Counted from the stretch's first letter, positions 7,840-16,983 are shown. The stretch is 55,176 bases of DNA from Gammaproteobacteria bacterium (GCA_022826245.1 JAJDVG010000034.1:1-55176); one strand, 5' to 3'. Notes: a model not told the origin generated them from the letters alone. A program made the numbers and translations.

Positions 7840-9324
7840 ATGAGCGGCGCCGACGTCATCGTAGTCGGCGGCGGCAACGCGGCACTGTGCGCCGCGCTCG
7901 CCGCGAGCGAGGCCGGCGCCAGGGTCACCGTGCTCGAGCGCGCGCCCGAGGAGGAGAGCGGCGGCAACAGCCGCTTTACCGCGGGGTCCATTCGCTTCGC
8001 CTACTCGGGCCTCGACGAACTCCGGGAAGTCCTGACCGACCTCGGTAGCGAAGAACTCGCGACCACCGACTTCGGCAGCTACTCCGAGGACGAGTTCTTC
8101 GACGACATGTTCCGGGTCACCGACTACCGGTGCGACCCGGATCTCGTCGAGTGTCTCGTGACGCGGTCGAAGGATACGCTCGTGTGGATGCGCGAGGCCG
8201 GCATCCGCTTCGTGCCGATCTACGGCCGCCAGGCGTTCAGGGTCGACGGCCGGTTCAGGTTCTGGGGCGGGCTCACGGTCGAGGCATCGGGCGGCGGTCC
8301 GGGGCTCGTCGACGGCCTGACCGCGGCCTGCCGCAAGCGCGGCATCGAGATCGCCTGCGGCGCCCGCGTCGTCGATCTCGATTTCGACGGCCGCGCCGTC
8401 ACGGGCGTCATCGTCAGGCGCGCCGGCGGCCGTCCCGAAACGCTTCCCGCGCGAGCCGTCATCCTCGCGTCCGGCGGTTTTCAGGCGAATCCCGAGTGGC
8501 GAACGCGCTACCTCGGTCCCGGCTGGGAGCTCGCCAAGGTGCGCGGCACGCGGTTCAATACCGGCGACGGCATTCGCATGGCGCTCGCGATCGGGGCGGC
8601 GCCCTACGGCAACTGGTCGGGCTGCCACGCCGTCGCCTGGGATCGCAATGCGCCCGAATTCGGCGACCTCGCGGTCGGCGATCAGTTCCAGAAGCACTCG
8701 TATCCGTTCGGTGTCGTCGTGAATGCCAACGGCAGGCGCTTCCTCGACGAGGGCGCGGATTTCAGGAACTACACCTACGCGAAATACGGCGCGGAGCTGC
8801 TAAGACAACCCGGTCAGTTCGCCTGGCAGGTTTTCGACGCGAAGGTCAAACATCTGTTGCGCGACGAGTACTCGATAAGGCAAGTCACGCGCGTGCGTGC
8901 CGACTCGCTCGATGCGCTCCTCGACGCGATGGAGGGGGTGGATCCGAAGGCGTGCAAGGCCGAGATCGCAAGCTACAACGCGGCCGTCAGGCAGGACATC
9001 GCCTTCAATCCGAATGTGAAGGACGGGCGCTGCACCGAAGGTCTCGCCGTCGACAAGTCGAACTGGGCGAACACGATCGACACGCCTCCGTTCGAAGCCT
9101 ACGCCGTGACCTGCGGGATCACGTTCACGTTCGGAGGCTTGCGAATCGACACCGACGGCCGCGTCCTCGATACGGATTTCGAACCGATTCCGGGACTTTA
9201 CGCGGCGGGCGAACTCGTCGGCGGGCTGTTCTTCCACAACTATCCCGGTGGAACGGGCCTGCTCGCCGGAGCGGTATTTGGCCGGATCTGCGGCGCATCG
9301 GCCGCGCGTTCCCTGTCAGGCTGA
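7840..9324 (+). CDS. FAD-dependent TcuA-like tricarballylate dehydrogenase
   Basis: A flavoprotein of 494 residues in the fumarate reductase/succinate dehydrogenase group. The N-terminal dinucleotide fold VIVVGGGNAALCAALAASEA, then ERAPEEESGGNSRFT, is the wording typical of TcuA, which oxidises tricarballylate to cis-aconitate. The C-terminal FAD-contact region GLYAAGELVGGLFFHNYPGG is also canonical. No signal peptide is present, so it is cytosolic. The next genes encode a tricarboxylate transporter and a PrpF-type isomerase, which supports a tricarboxylic-acid substrate. The partner TcuB (Fe-S/heme) is not in the window. Steroid delta-dehydrogenases share the fold, so the exact substrate remains open. 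Confidence 0.8.
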   Translation: MSGADVIVVGGGNAALCAALAASEAGARVTVLERAPEEESGGNSRFTAGSIRFAYSGLDELREVLTDLGSEELATTDFGSYSEDEFFDDMFRVTDYRCDPDLVECLVTRSKDTLVWMREAGIRFVPIYGRQAFRVDGRFRFWGGLTVEASGGGPGLVDGLTAACRKRGIEIACGARVVDLDFDGRAVTGVIVRRAGGRPETLPARAVILASGGFQANPEWRTRYLGPGWELAKVRGTRFNTGDGIRMALAIGAAPYGNWSGCHAVAWDRNAPEFGDLAVGDQFQKHSYPFGVVVNANGRRFLDEGADFRNYTYAKYGAELLRQPGQFAWQVFDAKVKHLLRDEYSIRQVTRVRADSLDALLDAMEGVDPKACKAEIASYNAAVRQDIAFNPNVKDGRCTEGLAVDKSNWANTIDTPPFEAYAVTCGITFTFGGLRIDTDGRVLDTDFEPIPGLYAAGELVGGLFFHNYPGGTGLLAGAVFGRICGASAARSLSG

Positions 9325-9457
9325 TGCAACGCCGGATTTCGAAATCGCCTTTCGGCGCAATCCGAGTGCCGTAGCGGGAGCGCACGACGCGGCGGGAACC
9401 TGCGGCCTGTGGGTCACGCTACCGGTGCTCCTTGCGGGCGCCGACTTATCCGCCACC

Positions 9458-9487
9458 TTGACGATCAACGCTCAATCTGACGTTAAT
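9458..9487 (+). promoter_or_regulatory. Candidate promoter for the aldolase/transporter genes
   Basis: TTGACG (9458-9463) and GTTAAT (9482-9487) are separated by 18 bases, about 30 bases upstream of the CAGGAG ribosome-binding site of the exported aldolase gene. The 194-base gap after the flavoprotein gene also suits an internal promoter. Confidence 0.4.
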
Positions 9488-9518
9488 AGCGGCACGGGAC
9501 ACGCCACAGGAGATGCCC

Positions 9519-10358
9519 ATGTCCGCACTACGATGGCTCCGCTGCGCTACGGTGCTCGCCGCGGCCTTTTCAGCGGCCGCAAGCGCGCAGGAGACCCGGA
9601 TCTACAACACGGTCAAGACGAAGCTCGACGCGGGTCAGCAGGTCGTCGGCGGTACGGTCACGTCTGCCGACCCGAACATCTACTGTGCGATGGCGAATTC
9701 GGGCTACGACTTCGTCTGGATCGAGATGCAGCACAGCCCGCTGACCTACCAGGAAGTCGCGCGCATGATCTGGGCCTGCCGGGACGCACCGGCGATCCCG
9801 TTCGTGCGGATTCCCGACGCGACGGCCGGCGACATCCAGAAGGCGACCGACATCGGCGCGCTCGGGATCGTCGTGCCGCTCGTCGATACGGTCGAGAAGA
9901 TCAGCGACGCGGTCCGCTATACGAAGTTCCCGCCGGACGGCGTGCGCAGCCTCGGCGGCGGGCAGTACCGCGCGCTCTGGGGCGATGACTACCGCGCGAC
10001 GGCCAATGACAACATCGTCATCGTCGCGATGATCGAGTCGCCGGCCGGCGTCGCGGTCGCCGAGGGGATCGCGGCAGTCGAAGGCGTCGACATCGTCATG
10101 GCCGCGAGCACGGATCTCGGCAGCTTCTCCGGACTGAGCCAGGGAACGCCCGAGTACGAGGCGATGGTCACGACGATCCACGATGTAACGCTCGCGGCCG
10201 GACTCAAGCTCGGCGGCCCGCAGGCCTGGCGCGACCGGCACGGATTCAGTTTCTTCCAGGGGCCGCCCGACACGACGCTGCTCAGGCTGGGTGTCGAGAC
10301 CTCGTTGCAGGCCTCCGAGACCGGCGTCGCTCCGATCGAAGGCGCCGAGGACGACTGA
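9519..10358 (+). CDS. Exported HpcH/HpaI-family aldolase
   Basis: A 279-residue TIM-barrel protein of the HpcH/HpaI (2-keto-3-deoxy-acid) aldolase family. Family marks are WIEMQHSPLTYQE near the N-terminus, the IVVPLVDTVEKI strand, the metal-ligand Glu in MIESPAGV, and GVDIVMAAS. Unusually, it starts with a cleavable signal peptide (MSALRWLRCATVLAAAFSAA, cut after ASAQ), whereas characterised members are cytoplasmic. ATG 9519 is preferred to ATG 9513 because CAGGAG (9507-9512) is then 6 bases away. It lies between the flavoprotein and the TctC gene. The reaction may be cleavage of a hydroxy-oxo acid, but periplasmic use of such chemistry is not established, so function is tentative. Confidence 0.8.
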   Translation: MSALRWLRCATVLAAAFSAAASAQETRIYNTVKTKLDAGQQVVGGTVTSADPNIYCAMANSGYDFVWIEMQHSPLTYQEVARMIWACRDAPAIPFVRIPDATAGDIQKATDIGALGIVVPLVDTVEKISDAVRYTKFPPDGVRSLGGGQYRALWGDDYRATANDNIVIVAMIESPAGVAVAEGIAAVEGVDIVMAASTDLGSFSGLSQGTPEYEAMVTTIHDVTLAAGLKLGGPQAWRDRHGFSFFQGPPDTTLLRLGVETSLQASETGVAPIEGAEDD

Positions 10359-10457
10359 GCGTGACCGAGGCTGACCGAGCATGGCGGAAACGGACTCGCT
10401 ACAAGTGCAAGCGGCGTCGTCATGGTAATGCCGGTCTTGCGACTGTGAAGTGAGTGC

Positions 10458-11552
10458 ATGACGGTGAAGCAGGCATCAAGGCGGGACGTACTCGGCGCTG
10501 CGCTCGCGGCGCTCGCCTTGCCGGGCGCAAATCTGCGCGCCGCCGACTTCAGCGGCCGCGTCATCGAGATGCTGATCCCGTTCAAGGAGGGCGGCGGTTC
10601 GGACACCTGGGGCCGCTTCAACGCGCCTTATCTGTCCCGCTACCTGCCGGGGCGACCGACCGTCGTGGTCCGCAACGTGCCGGGCGGCGGGTCGATCACC
10701 GGCGCGAACCGCTTCGCGGCCCGCGCTCGGCCCGACGGGCTGACCGTGCTCGGCACCTCGGCATCGACGCAGTTCCCGTATCTCATGGGCGACCCGCGCG
10801 TGCGTTACGACTATCGGGACTGGCGCGTGCTCATGGCCTACGGCACGGGCGGGGTGGTCTATGTCTCCTCGCGGCTTGGGATAACGGACCATACGGGGCT
10901 CGCGCGGATCGCCGCAGAGCCGCTGCTCTACGGCAGTCAGGGGCCGACATCGCTCGATCTCGTCCCCGTGCTCGCTTTCAAGCTGCTCGGGCTCAACGTG
11001 CGAACGATCTTCGGAATCAGCGGCCGCGGCGCCGGTCGGCTCGCGTTCGAGCGCGGCGAGCTCAATATCGATTACCAGACCTCGACCGCGTATCTGCGCA
11101 ACGTCGTGCCGTTGATCGAGCAGGGCGATGCCGTGCCGCTCTTCAGTTGGGGCACGCTCGACGACGAGGGCGGGCTCGTCAGGGATCCGAGTTTTCCGGA
11201 CCTGCCGCACTTCGGCGAGGTCTACGAGGCCGTTCACGGCCGCGCGCCGAGCGGTATCGCCTGGGAGAGCTGGTTCGCGTTCTTCACGGCCGGCTTCCCG
11301 GCCCAGAAGCTGCTCGTCGCACCGAGAGAGACGCCCGACGACGTCGTGCTTGCCTATGAAGACGCCGTACGCGCGTACCGGCGCGACCCGGAGTACCTGG
11401 CCGGCAAGCCAGCGGCGCTCGGCGCCTACGAGCAGGTCACGGGCGCGGCCGCCCAGACGATCTATGAGCTTGCGACCGACGTGCCGCAGAGTGCGATCGC
11501 CTGGGTCAGGGACTGGCTCAGGGACGACTTCCGCGTCAGCCTCGAGGGTTGA
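10458..11552 (+). CDS. Tripartite tricarboxylate transporter substrate-binding protein (TctC/Bug family)
   Basis: A periplasmic solute-binding protein of 364 residues. A Tat-like signal is at 7-30 (SRRDVLGAALAALALPG). The mature start FSGRVIEMLIPFKEGGGSDTWGR contains the conserved P-F-x-x-GG-x-D-x-x-R block that contacts the carboxylate ligand in Bug proteins. VVVRNVPGGGSITGANRFAA is the second canonical block. It is directly followed, with overlapping stop/start bases, by the membrane subunits, so it is a true transporter component rather than an orphan Bug protein. The ligand is likely a di- or tricarboxylate (citrate, tricarballylate, aconitate or an aromatic ring-cleavage acid), judging by the flanking enzymes. 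Confidence 0.85.
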   Translation: MTVKQASRRDVLGAALAALALPGANLRAADFSGRVIEMLIPFKEGGGSDTWGRFNAPYLSRYLPGRPTVVVRNVPGGGSITGANRFAARARPDGLTVLGTSASTQFPYLMGDPRVRYDYRDWRVLMAYGTGGVVYVSSRLGITDHTGLARIAAEPLLYGSQGPTSLDLVPVLAFKLLGLNVRTIFGISGRGAGRLAFERGELNIDYQTSTAYLRNVVPLIEQGDAVPLFSWGTLDDEGGLVRDPSFPDLPHFGEVYEAVHGRAPSGIAWESWFAFFTAGFPAQKLLVAPRETPDDVVLAYEDAVRAYRRDPEYLAGKPAALGAYEQVTGAAAQTIYELATDVPQSAIAWVRDWLRDDFRVSLEG

Positions 11553-11554
11553 TC

Positions 11555-13636
11555 TTGCTCGAGGCGCTGACCGCCGCAATCGCCAATCTCGCCACCGTCG
11601 AGCACGTACTTTTTCTCGGCGTCGGGGTCGTGCTCGGCCTGACGGTCGGCGTCTTTCCCGGTCTCGGCGGTATCGCTGGACTGTCGCTGCTCATGCCGTT
11701 CCTGTACGGCATGGACACCGTGTCGGCGCTCGCGATGCTGATTGGCCTCGTCGCGGTCATCCCGACATCGGATACCTTCACGTCCGTGCTCATGGGCATC
11801 CCGGGGTCGAGCGCAAGCCAGGCGACCGTGCTCGACGGCTTTCCGCTGTCGCAGCAGGGCGAGGCCGCGCGGGCGCTCGCCGCGGCGTTCGGTGCGTCGC
11901 TCTGCGGCGGTCTCGTCGGCGCCCTGATCCTGACGTTCTTCGTGCAGATCGCACGGCCGCTGATCCTGACGTTCGGCTCGGCCGAGCTCTTCATGCTCGC
12001 TGTGCTCGGTCTCTCGATGGTCGGCGTGCTGTCGGGCAGCGGTCTGTGGAAGGGGCTTGCCGCCGCGGGACTCGGCATGACGATCGGGTCGATCGGCGCC
12101 GCGCCCGCGACCGGCGAGTTCCGCATCACGTTCGGGATCGATTATCTCTACGACGGATTGCCGCTCGTCGTCGTCGGCATCGGGCTATTCGCGTTTCCGG
12201 AGATCATCGACCTGCTGCGCAAGGGCCGCCCGATCGCGAGCGGCGGGCGGCTCACGGGAAGCTGGGCCAACGGGCTGCGCGATCTCGTCAGGCACTGGGC
12301 GCTCTGCCTGCGCTGCTCCGCGCTCGGCACGATCATCGGCGCGATTCCCGGGCTCGGCGGTACGGTCGTCGACTGGATCGCCTATGGCCACGTCGTGCAG
12401 GTCGCGAAGGACAAGTCGGGCTTCGGCAAGGGCGACATCCGCGGCGTGCTGGCGCCGGAGTCAGCCAACAATGCCAAGGAGGGCGGCGGCCTGATGCCGA
12501 CGCTGTTGTTCGGAATCCCGGGATCGGGCGCCATGGCGGTGTTCCTCGGCGGCATGGTGCTGCTCGGGATCGAGGCGGGACCCGCGATGGTGTCGAGCGA
12601 TCTCGACCTCACGTACACGATCGTCTGGTCGCTCGCGCTTGCGAACGTGCTCGGCGCCGGGCTCTGCATCGTGCTCGCCCGGCCGATCGCCCGCCTCACG
12701 ACGCTGCCGTTCAACTACCTTGCGCCGTTCATGATCGTCGCGATCAGCTTCGCCGCTTTCCAGGCGACGCGCGATCTCATGGACCTCGCCGCCTTGCTCG
12801 GCGTCGGCGCGATCGGCGTCGTGCTCAAGCGGTTCGCCTGGTCGCGCCCGGCGTTTCTGATCGGTTTCGTGCTGGCGCCGCAGGCGGAGGGCTATCTGAA
12901 TCTGGCGGCGCAGTTCTACGGCTGGCAAATGCTGCTCCGGCCGGGCGTGCTGATCATTCTCGCGATTACGGTCGTCTCGGTATTTCTCGGGGCGCGCCAG
13001 GTCCGGCGCGGCGCGGCGACGGTCGCGGTCGACAGCGACGTGAGCGGGGATGGCGCCGTGGGCGGGGCGGGCGCAGCGAGCGGGGATGGCGCCGTGGGCG
13101 GGACAGGCGCAGCGAGCGGAGCGGCGGCGATTCGCGCGACTGGCGCGGCGAACGGCTCCGGCTCGCCGGTCGATCCTCGTCCGCAACTCGCCTTCGTCGC
13201 GGTCACGGCCGGGATGGTCGTCTACGCTGTCGCGAGCAGCCTGCAACGCTCGCCGCTCGCGTGGATGTTTCCCGTCATCATCGGGATCGCGACGCTGCTC
13301 GCCTGCCTTGCGATCGGCGGCCTGCTTGTGTTCGGTGCACCCGACGGCAAGCTCAACTTCGATGCCGAGCAAGCATCGGGGACTGCTGCAGGGAGCACGA
13401 TTTCGGCCCAGTTCGCATGGATCGCCGGGTTCGTCGCGGCGACCGCGCTCGCCGGTTTCGTGATCGCGTCGGCGCTCTGGCTCGCGCTGTTTCTGAGGCT
13501 CAGGGCCGAGGCGGGAATCGTCCGGGCCTTGCTGCTTGCGGCCGCTGCGTCGCTCGGATTCCTGGCCGTCGAAAGCCTGCTCGTCGTCGAACTGCCGCGC
13601 GGCTTGGTGCAGGTCTGGTGGGGATCGGTGCCGTGA
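11555..13636 (+). CDS. tctA: Fused TctA-TctB membrane component of a tripartite tricarboxylate transporter
   Basis: A membrane protein of 693 residues. The first about 490 residues are TctA: GVVLGLTVGVFPGLGGIAGL near the start and IPGLGGTVVDWIAYGH are the paired family signatures, with about 12 hydrophobic helices. After a Gly/Ala/Ser linker with a 12-residue tandem repeat, the last about 150 residues hold four helices like TctB. TctA and TctB are normally separate polypeptides, so this is a fusion. TTG 11555 gives the family start MLEAL with GAGGG 6 bases upstream. TTG 11549, overlapping the tctC TGA, is an alternative and either way implies coupling to tctC. It acts in the inner membrane as a cation-coupled carboxylate importer. 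Confidence 0.85.
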   Translation: MLEALTAAIANLATVEHVLFLGVGVVLGLTVGVFPGLGGIAGLSLLMPFLYGMDTVSALAMLIGLVAVIPTSDTFTSVLMGIPGSSASQATVLDGFPLSQQGEAARALAAAFGASLCGGLVGALILTFFVQIARPLILTFGSAELFMLAVLGLSMVGVLSGSGLWKGLAAAGLGMTIGSIGAAPATGEFRITFGIDYLYDGLPLVVVGIGLFAFPEIIDLLRKGRPIASGGRLTGSWANGLRDLVRHWALCLRCSALGTIIGAIPGLGGTVVDWIAYGHVVQVAKDKSGFGKGDIRGVLAPESANNAKEGGGLMPTLLFGIPGSGAMAVFLGGMVLLGIEAGPAMVSSDLDLTYTIVWSLALANVLGAGLCIVLARPIARLTTLPFNYLAPFMIVAISFAAFQATRDLMDLAALLGVGAIGVVLKRFAWSRPAFLIGFVLAPQAEGYLNLAAQFYGWQMLLRPGVLIILAITVVSVFLGARQVRRGAATVAVDSDVSGDGAVGGAGAASGDGAVGGTGAASGAAAIRATGAANGSGSPVDPRPQLAFVAVTAGMVVYAVASSLQRSPLAWMFPVIIGIATLLACLAIGGLLVFGAPDGKLNFDAEQASGTAAGSTISAQFAWIAGFVAATALAGFVIASALWLALFLRLRAEAGIVRALLLAAAASLGFLAVESLLVVELPRGLVQVWWGSVP
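13043..13114 (+). repeat. 36-bp tandem repeat encoding the TctA-TctB linker
   Basis: Two head-to-tail 36-base units (13043-13078 and 13079-13114) differ at only a few bases. Each encodes SGDGAVGGAGAA or the Thr variant SGDGAVGGTGAA. It lies exactly at the junction between the TctA-like and TctB-like parts, so it probably lengthened the linker after fusion and could vary in copy number by slippage. Confidence 0.85.
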
Positions 13637-13733
13637 TCCCGGTGTGGCAACCGTTGAGCGCCGAGTCCGGTCAAGCTGTCAAGCCGGCATGGTCGGGATT
13701 CGGGACGATCGGGATGCCGATCGCGGAACGGCG

Positions 13734-14816
13734 ATGACACAGCGCGCGATACCCTGCCTCTTCATGCGCGGCGGCACGTCGCGGGGACCCTACTTCCTGG
13801 CCACCGATCTGCCGGCCGATGCGCGGAAGCGCGATCGCGTGCTGCTGGCGGTCATGGGCTCGCCAGACGCGCGGCAGATCGACGGCATTGGCGGCGCGGA
13901 TTCGTTGACGAGCAAGGTTGCGATTGTCGGTCCGTCGACCGAGCCCGGTGTCGACGTCGACTACCTGTTCGCGCAGGTCGCGATCGACAGGCCGATCGTC
14001 GACACGGAGCCGTCCTGCGGCAACATGCTCGCCGGCGTCGGGCCGTTCGCCGTCGAGCGCGGCCTGGTCCGGGGCGGCGATCCCGAGACCACGGTCACGA
14101 TCCGCAGTGTCAACACCGGCGCACGCATCCGCGCCATCGTGCAGACCCCCGGCGGACAAGTCGGCTACGACGGCGAGCAGGAGATTGACGGCGTGCCCGG
14201 TTCCGCAGCGCCGGTCCGGCTCGAGTTCATCGACATCGTCGGAGCGAAGTGCGGCTCGATGTTCCCCACCGGACATTCCAGCGAAACCATCGCGGGAGTT
14301 GCCGTTACGTGCATCGACGTTGCGATGCCGATGGTCATGATCGCGGCAGCGGATTTCGGACTCACCGGCTACGAAACCGCTGCGTTGGCGGCCGACAGCG
14401 GGCTCATGACAAGTCTCGAACAGATCAGACGGGAGGCCGGCCGCCGCATGGGGCTCGGAGACGTCCGCGACAAGGTCGTGCCCAAGGTCGCGCTGCTCGC
14501 ACGGCCGCGGTCCGGCGGGCTGATCAGCTCGCGCTATTTCACGCCGGATACGCTGCATGCGGCCCATGCGGTCACGGGTGGAATCTGCGTCGCCGCCTGC
14601 GCGCTGACGCCGGGAACGGTCGCCGGTCCGCTCGCAGACCCGGCTGCGGTGAGCGAGGGCCGCTGCGTCATCGAGCATCCGTCCGGCGTGCTCGAGGTAC
14701 GCCTCGCGACATCGGGCGAGGGCGACGCGCTCACGATCGAGTCGGCCGGAGTCGTGCGCACGGCGCGCAAGATTTTCGACGGTAGAGTACTCGTACCCGC
14801 GAGCGTCTGGCCCTGA
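13734..14816 (+). CDS. PrpF-family isomerase, 4-oxalomesaconate tautomerase-like
   Basis: A cytosolic isomerase of 360 residues with the diaminopimelate-epimerase-like fold of PrpF proteins. The N-terminus IPCLFMRGGTSRGPYFLATD, then GSPDARQIDGIGGA and LTSKVAIV, matches 4-oxalomesaconate tautomerases (GalD/LigU type) more closely than 2-methylaconitate isomerase PrpF. DVDYLFAQV and PSCGNMLAGVGPFAVE are further family blocks. GalD acts in gallate degradation, which would connect with the upstream tannase. A PrpF/aconitate isomerase role would instead fit the TcuA-like flavoprotein and tricarboxylate transporter. The sequence alone does not decide. ATG 13734 is chosen from the conserved start; an in-frame extension to 13536 overlaps the transporter gene. 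Confidence 0.82.
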   Translation: MTQRAIPCLFMRGGTSRGPYFLATDLPADARKRDRVLLAVMGSPDARQIDGIGGADSLTSKVAIVGPSTEPGVDVDYLFAQVAIDRPIVDTEPSCGNMLAGVGPFAVERGLVRGGDPETTVTIRSVNTGARIRAIVQTPGGQVGYDGEQEIDGVPGSAAPVRLEFIDIVGAKCGSMFPTGHSSETIAGVAVTCIDVAMPMVMIAAADFGLTGYETAALAADSGLMTSLEQIRREAGRRMGLGDVRDKVVPKVALLARPRSGGLISSRYFTPDTLHAAHAVTGGICVAACALTPGTVAGPLADPAAVSEGRCVIEHPSGVLEVRLATSGEGDALTIESAGVVRTARKIFDGRVLVPASVWP

Positions 14817-14955
14817 CATATACTGCGGGCGCGAAGCCAACGGCGCGGGTCGAACAAGCTCGGCGCCGATTGAAATGACGGCGCGGCGAACGGCGCGAGG
14901 ATCGCTGATCCGGGAGCAGGCGCCGGTGGGATGAAAGGCGGCAGGGCTGGGGATA

Positions 14956-16983
14956 ATGGAACGAACGATGGCGAAACGAACGACGACTCGAGCAACGGCA
15001 AAGGGCGGTGTGGCGACAGCGCGGCGCTACGCGAGGACGGTGCTTGCAACGCTGGCGGCGTTGCTTGCTGTCCCTGCCGCACAGGCTCAGCACGGCGCGG
15101 TCGATGGCGAGTGGCGTTTCTATAACGGCGACAGCGGCGCGACCAAGTACTCGCCGCTCGATCAGATCGACCGGGACAACGCCGCGCAGTTGCAGATCGC
15201 CTGGCGGCGCCCGCCCGTCGATGCATCGATTCTCGACCAGGCGCCGGACCTGCGCTACGGCAACAGCTTCCGGGCAACACCGATCATGGTCGACGGCGTG
15301 CTCTACGCGCCGAACCCGATCGGCTTCGTCGAAGCGTTCGATGCCGGTACGGGCGAGACGATCTGGGTCGAGGAACCGTTCGCGGGCGGCGCCGAGGGCT
15401 ACCGCGGCACGGGCACGCGCGGCGTCTCCTGGTGGGGCGAGGGCGAGGAGGCGCGCATCCTCCTGCAGCGCGGCGAATACCTCATGGCGCTCGATCCCGC
15501 GACCGGCGAACGCATCGAGCACTTCGGCGACGGCGGGCGCGTGAACCTGAGCGATGCCCTTCCGGGCGGGCTCGTGCATGCCTGGAGCGGTATTCCGTTC
15601 GTCGCGCGCGACGTCGTCGTGGTCGGCCATACGACCAACGACACGTTCGCCGCGATGGAGGCTCCCCGCGGCGACACCCGCGCCTACGACGTGCGTACGG
15701 GCGAGCTGCGCTGGGTCTTCCACGTCATCCCGCAGGGCGGCGAATTCGGCGTCGAGACCTGGGAAGACGGTTCCTGGGAGTACACGGGCCACGGTTCCGT
15801 CTGGTCGATCTTCAGCGCCGACGAGGAGCGCGGCATTCTCTACATGCCGATGTCCTCACCGACCAGCGACATGTACGGCGGCCACCGTCCGGGCGACAAC
15901 CTCTACGCCCAGGCCGTCGTTGCTGTCGAAGCGGAAACCGGCGAGCGGCTCTGGCACTTCCAGACGATCCGCCACCCCCTCTGGGACTACGATCTTCCGG
16001 CCGCGCCGGTGCTCATGGACATCACCGTCGACGGCCGCGACATCGAGGCGGTTGCCGTGGTCACGAAGCAGGCGTTCGTCTACGTGCTCGACCGCGTGAC
16101 CGGTGAACCGGTGTGGCCGATCGAAGACCGGCCCGTGCCGCAGTCGGACGTACCGGGCGAGGTGACCGCGGCGACGCAGCCGTTTCCGACGAAGCCGCCG
16201 CCGTTCGACCTGCAGGGCTCCACCGAGGACAACCTCATCGACTTCACGCCCGAGCTTCGCCAGGAGGCGCTCGAGATCGTGTCGCGCTATACGATCGGAC
16301 CGCTGTTCACGCCGCCGACGATCCGCGACGACGGTCCGGGCGGCAATCTCGGCACGATCCAGTTGCCGGGCTCGCAGGGCGGCGCCAATTGGCACGGCGC
16401 GGCATTCGATCCCGAGACGCAACGCTTCTACGTACCTTCGGAGACCGGTCCGTTCGTGGCCGACATCGAGCCCGGCGATCCCGACTTCACGAACCTGCGC
16501 TACGTCAAGGGAACGCGGCTGTGGATGGGCGGACCGCAGGGGCTGCCTTTGTTCAAGCCTCCGTACGGGCGCATCACGGCGTATGACATGAGTGCCGGCG
16601 GAATCCTCTGGCAGGAGCCGAACGGGCAGGGGCCGACCGATCATCCGGCGATCCGCCATCTGAACCTCGGTCCGCTGGGCAATCCGGGACGTCCGGCGCC
16701 GCTACTGACCAGGACGCTGCTCTTCGCGGGCGAAGGTTCCGACGCGATGATCGTTGCCGGCCGACTCCAGCCCGGCCAGCCGCTCGAGACCGCGCCGAGC
16801 TACGGCGAACCGATCTTCCGCGCCTGGGACAAGGCGACCGGCGAAATCGTCGCCGAGATCGATCTGCCGGCCGGCACGACCGGTGCGCCGATGACCTACA
16901 TGCACGAGGGCAGGCAGTACATCGTTGTTGCCGTCGGCGGCAGAGAGGTCGCTCCGGAGTGGATCGCCCTGAGTCTGCCGTAG
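14956..16983 (+). CDS. Exported PQQ-dependent dehydrogenase (eight-bladed quinoprotein)
   Basis: A periplasmic quinoprotein of about 675 residues. After a long basic N-region a hydrophobic signal (TVLATLAALLAVPAAQAQ) is followed by the family opening DGEWRFYNGDSGATKYSPLD. Repeated propeller blades carry W-docking motifs such as GLVHAWSGIPFVAR and VWSIFSADEERGILYMP. The segment HPLWDYDLPAAPVLMDITV is strongly conserved in glucose-dehydrogenase-type PQQ enzymes. There is no N-terminal membrane domain and no heme-binding CxxCH, so it is a soluble form needing an external acceptor. It would oxidise an alcohol, polyol or aldose to the aldehyde or lactone. ATG 14968 is a possible alternative start. 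It is the last gene of the plus-strand run. Confidence 0.87.
   Translation: MERTMAKRTTTRATAKGGVATARRYARTVLATLAALLAVPAAQAQHGAVDGEWRFYNGDSGATKYSPLDQIDRDNAAQLQIAWRRPPVDASILDQAPDLRYGNSFRATPIMVDGVLYAPNPIGFVEAFDAGTGETIWVEEPFAGGAEGYRGTGTRGVSWWGEGEEARILLQRGEYLMALDPATGERIEHFGDGGRVNLSDALPGGLVHAWSGIPFVARDVVVVGHTTNDTFAAMEAPRGDTRAYDVRTGELRWVFHVIPQGGEFGVETWEDGSWEYTGHGSVWSIFSADEERGILYMPMSSPTSDMYGGHRPGDNLYAQAVVAVEAETGERLWHFQTIRHPLWDYDLPAAPVLMDITVDGRDIEAVAVVTKQAFVYVLDRVTGEPVWPIEDRPVPQSDVPGEVTAATQPFPTKPPPFDLQGSTEDNLIDFTPELRQEALEIVSRYTIGPLFTPPTIRDDGPGGNLGTIQLPGSQGGANWHGAAFDPETQRFYVPSETGPFVADIEPGDPDFTNLRYVKGTRLWMGGPQGLPLFKPPYGRITAYDMSAGGILWQEPNGQGPTDHPAIRHLNLGPLGNPGRPAPLLTRTLLFAGEGSDAMIVAGRLQPGQPLETAPSYGEPIFRAWDKATGEIVAEIDLPAGTTGAPMTYMHEGRQYIVVAVGGREVAPEWIALSLP

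Noticed and set aside
6817..8697. Minus-strand 626-codon ORF
   Set aside because: Antisense to the tannase-like and TcuA-like genes, with composition typical of GC-rich shadow frames.
11128..13737. Plus-strand 869-codon ORF overlapping TctC and TctA-TctB
   Set aside because: Arg-rich alternative frame without hydrophobic segments; the overlapping frame has all transporter motifs.
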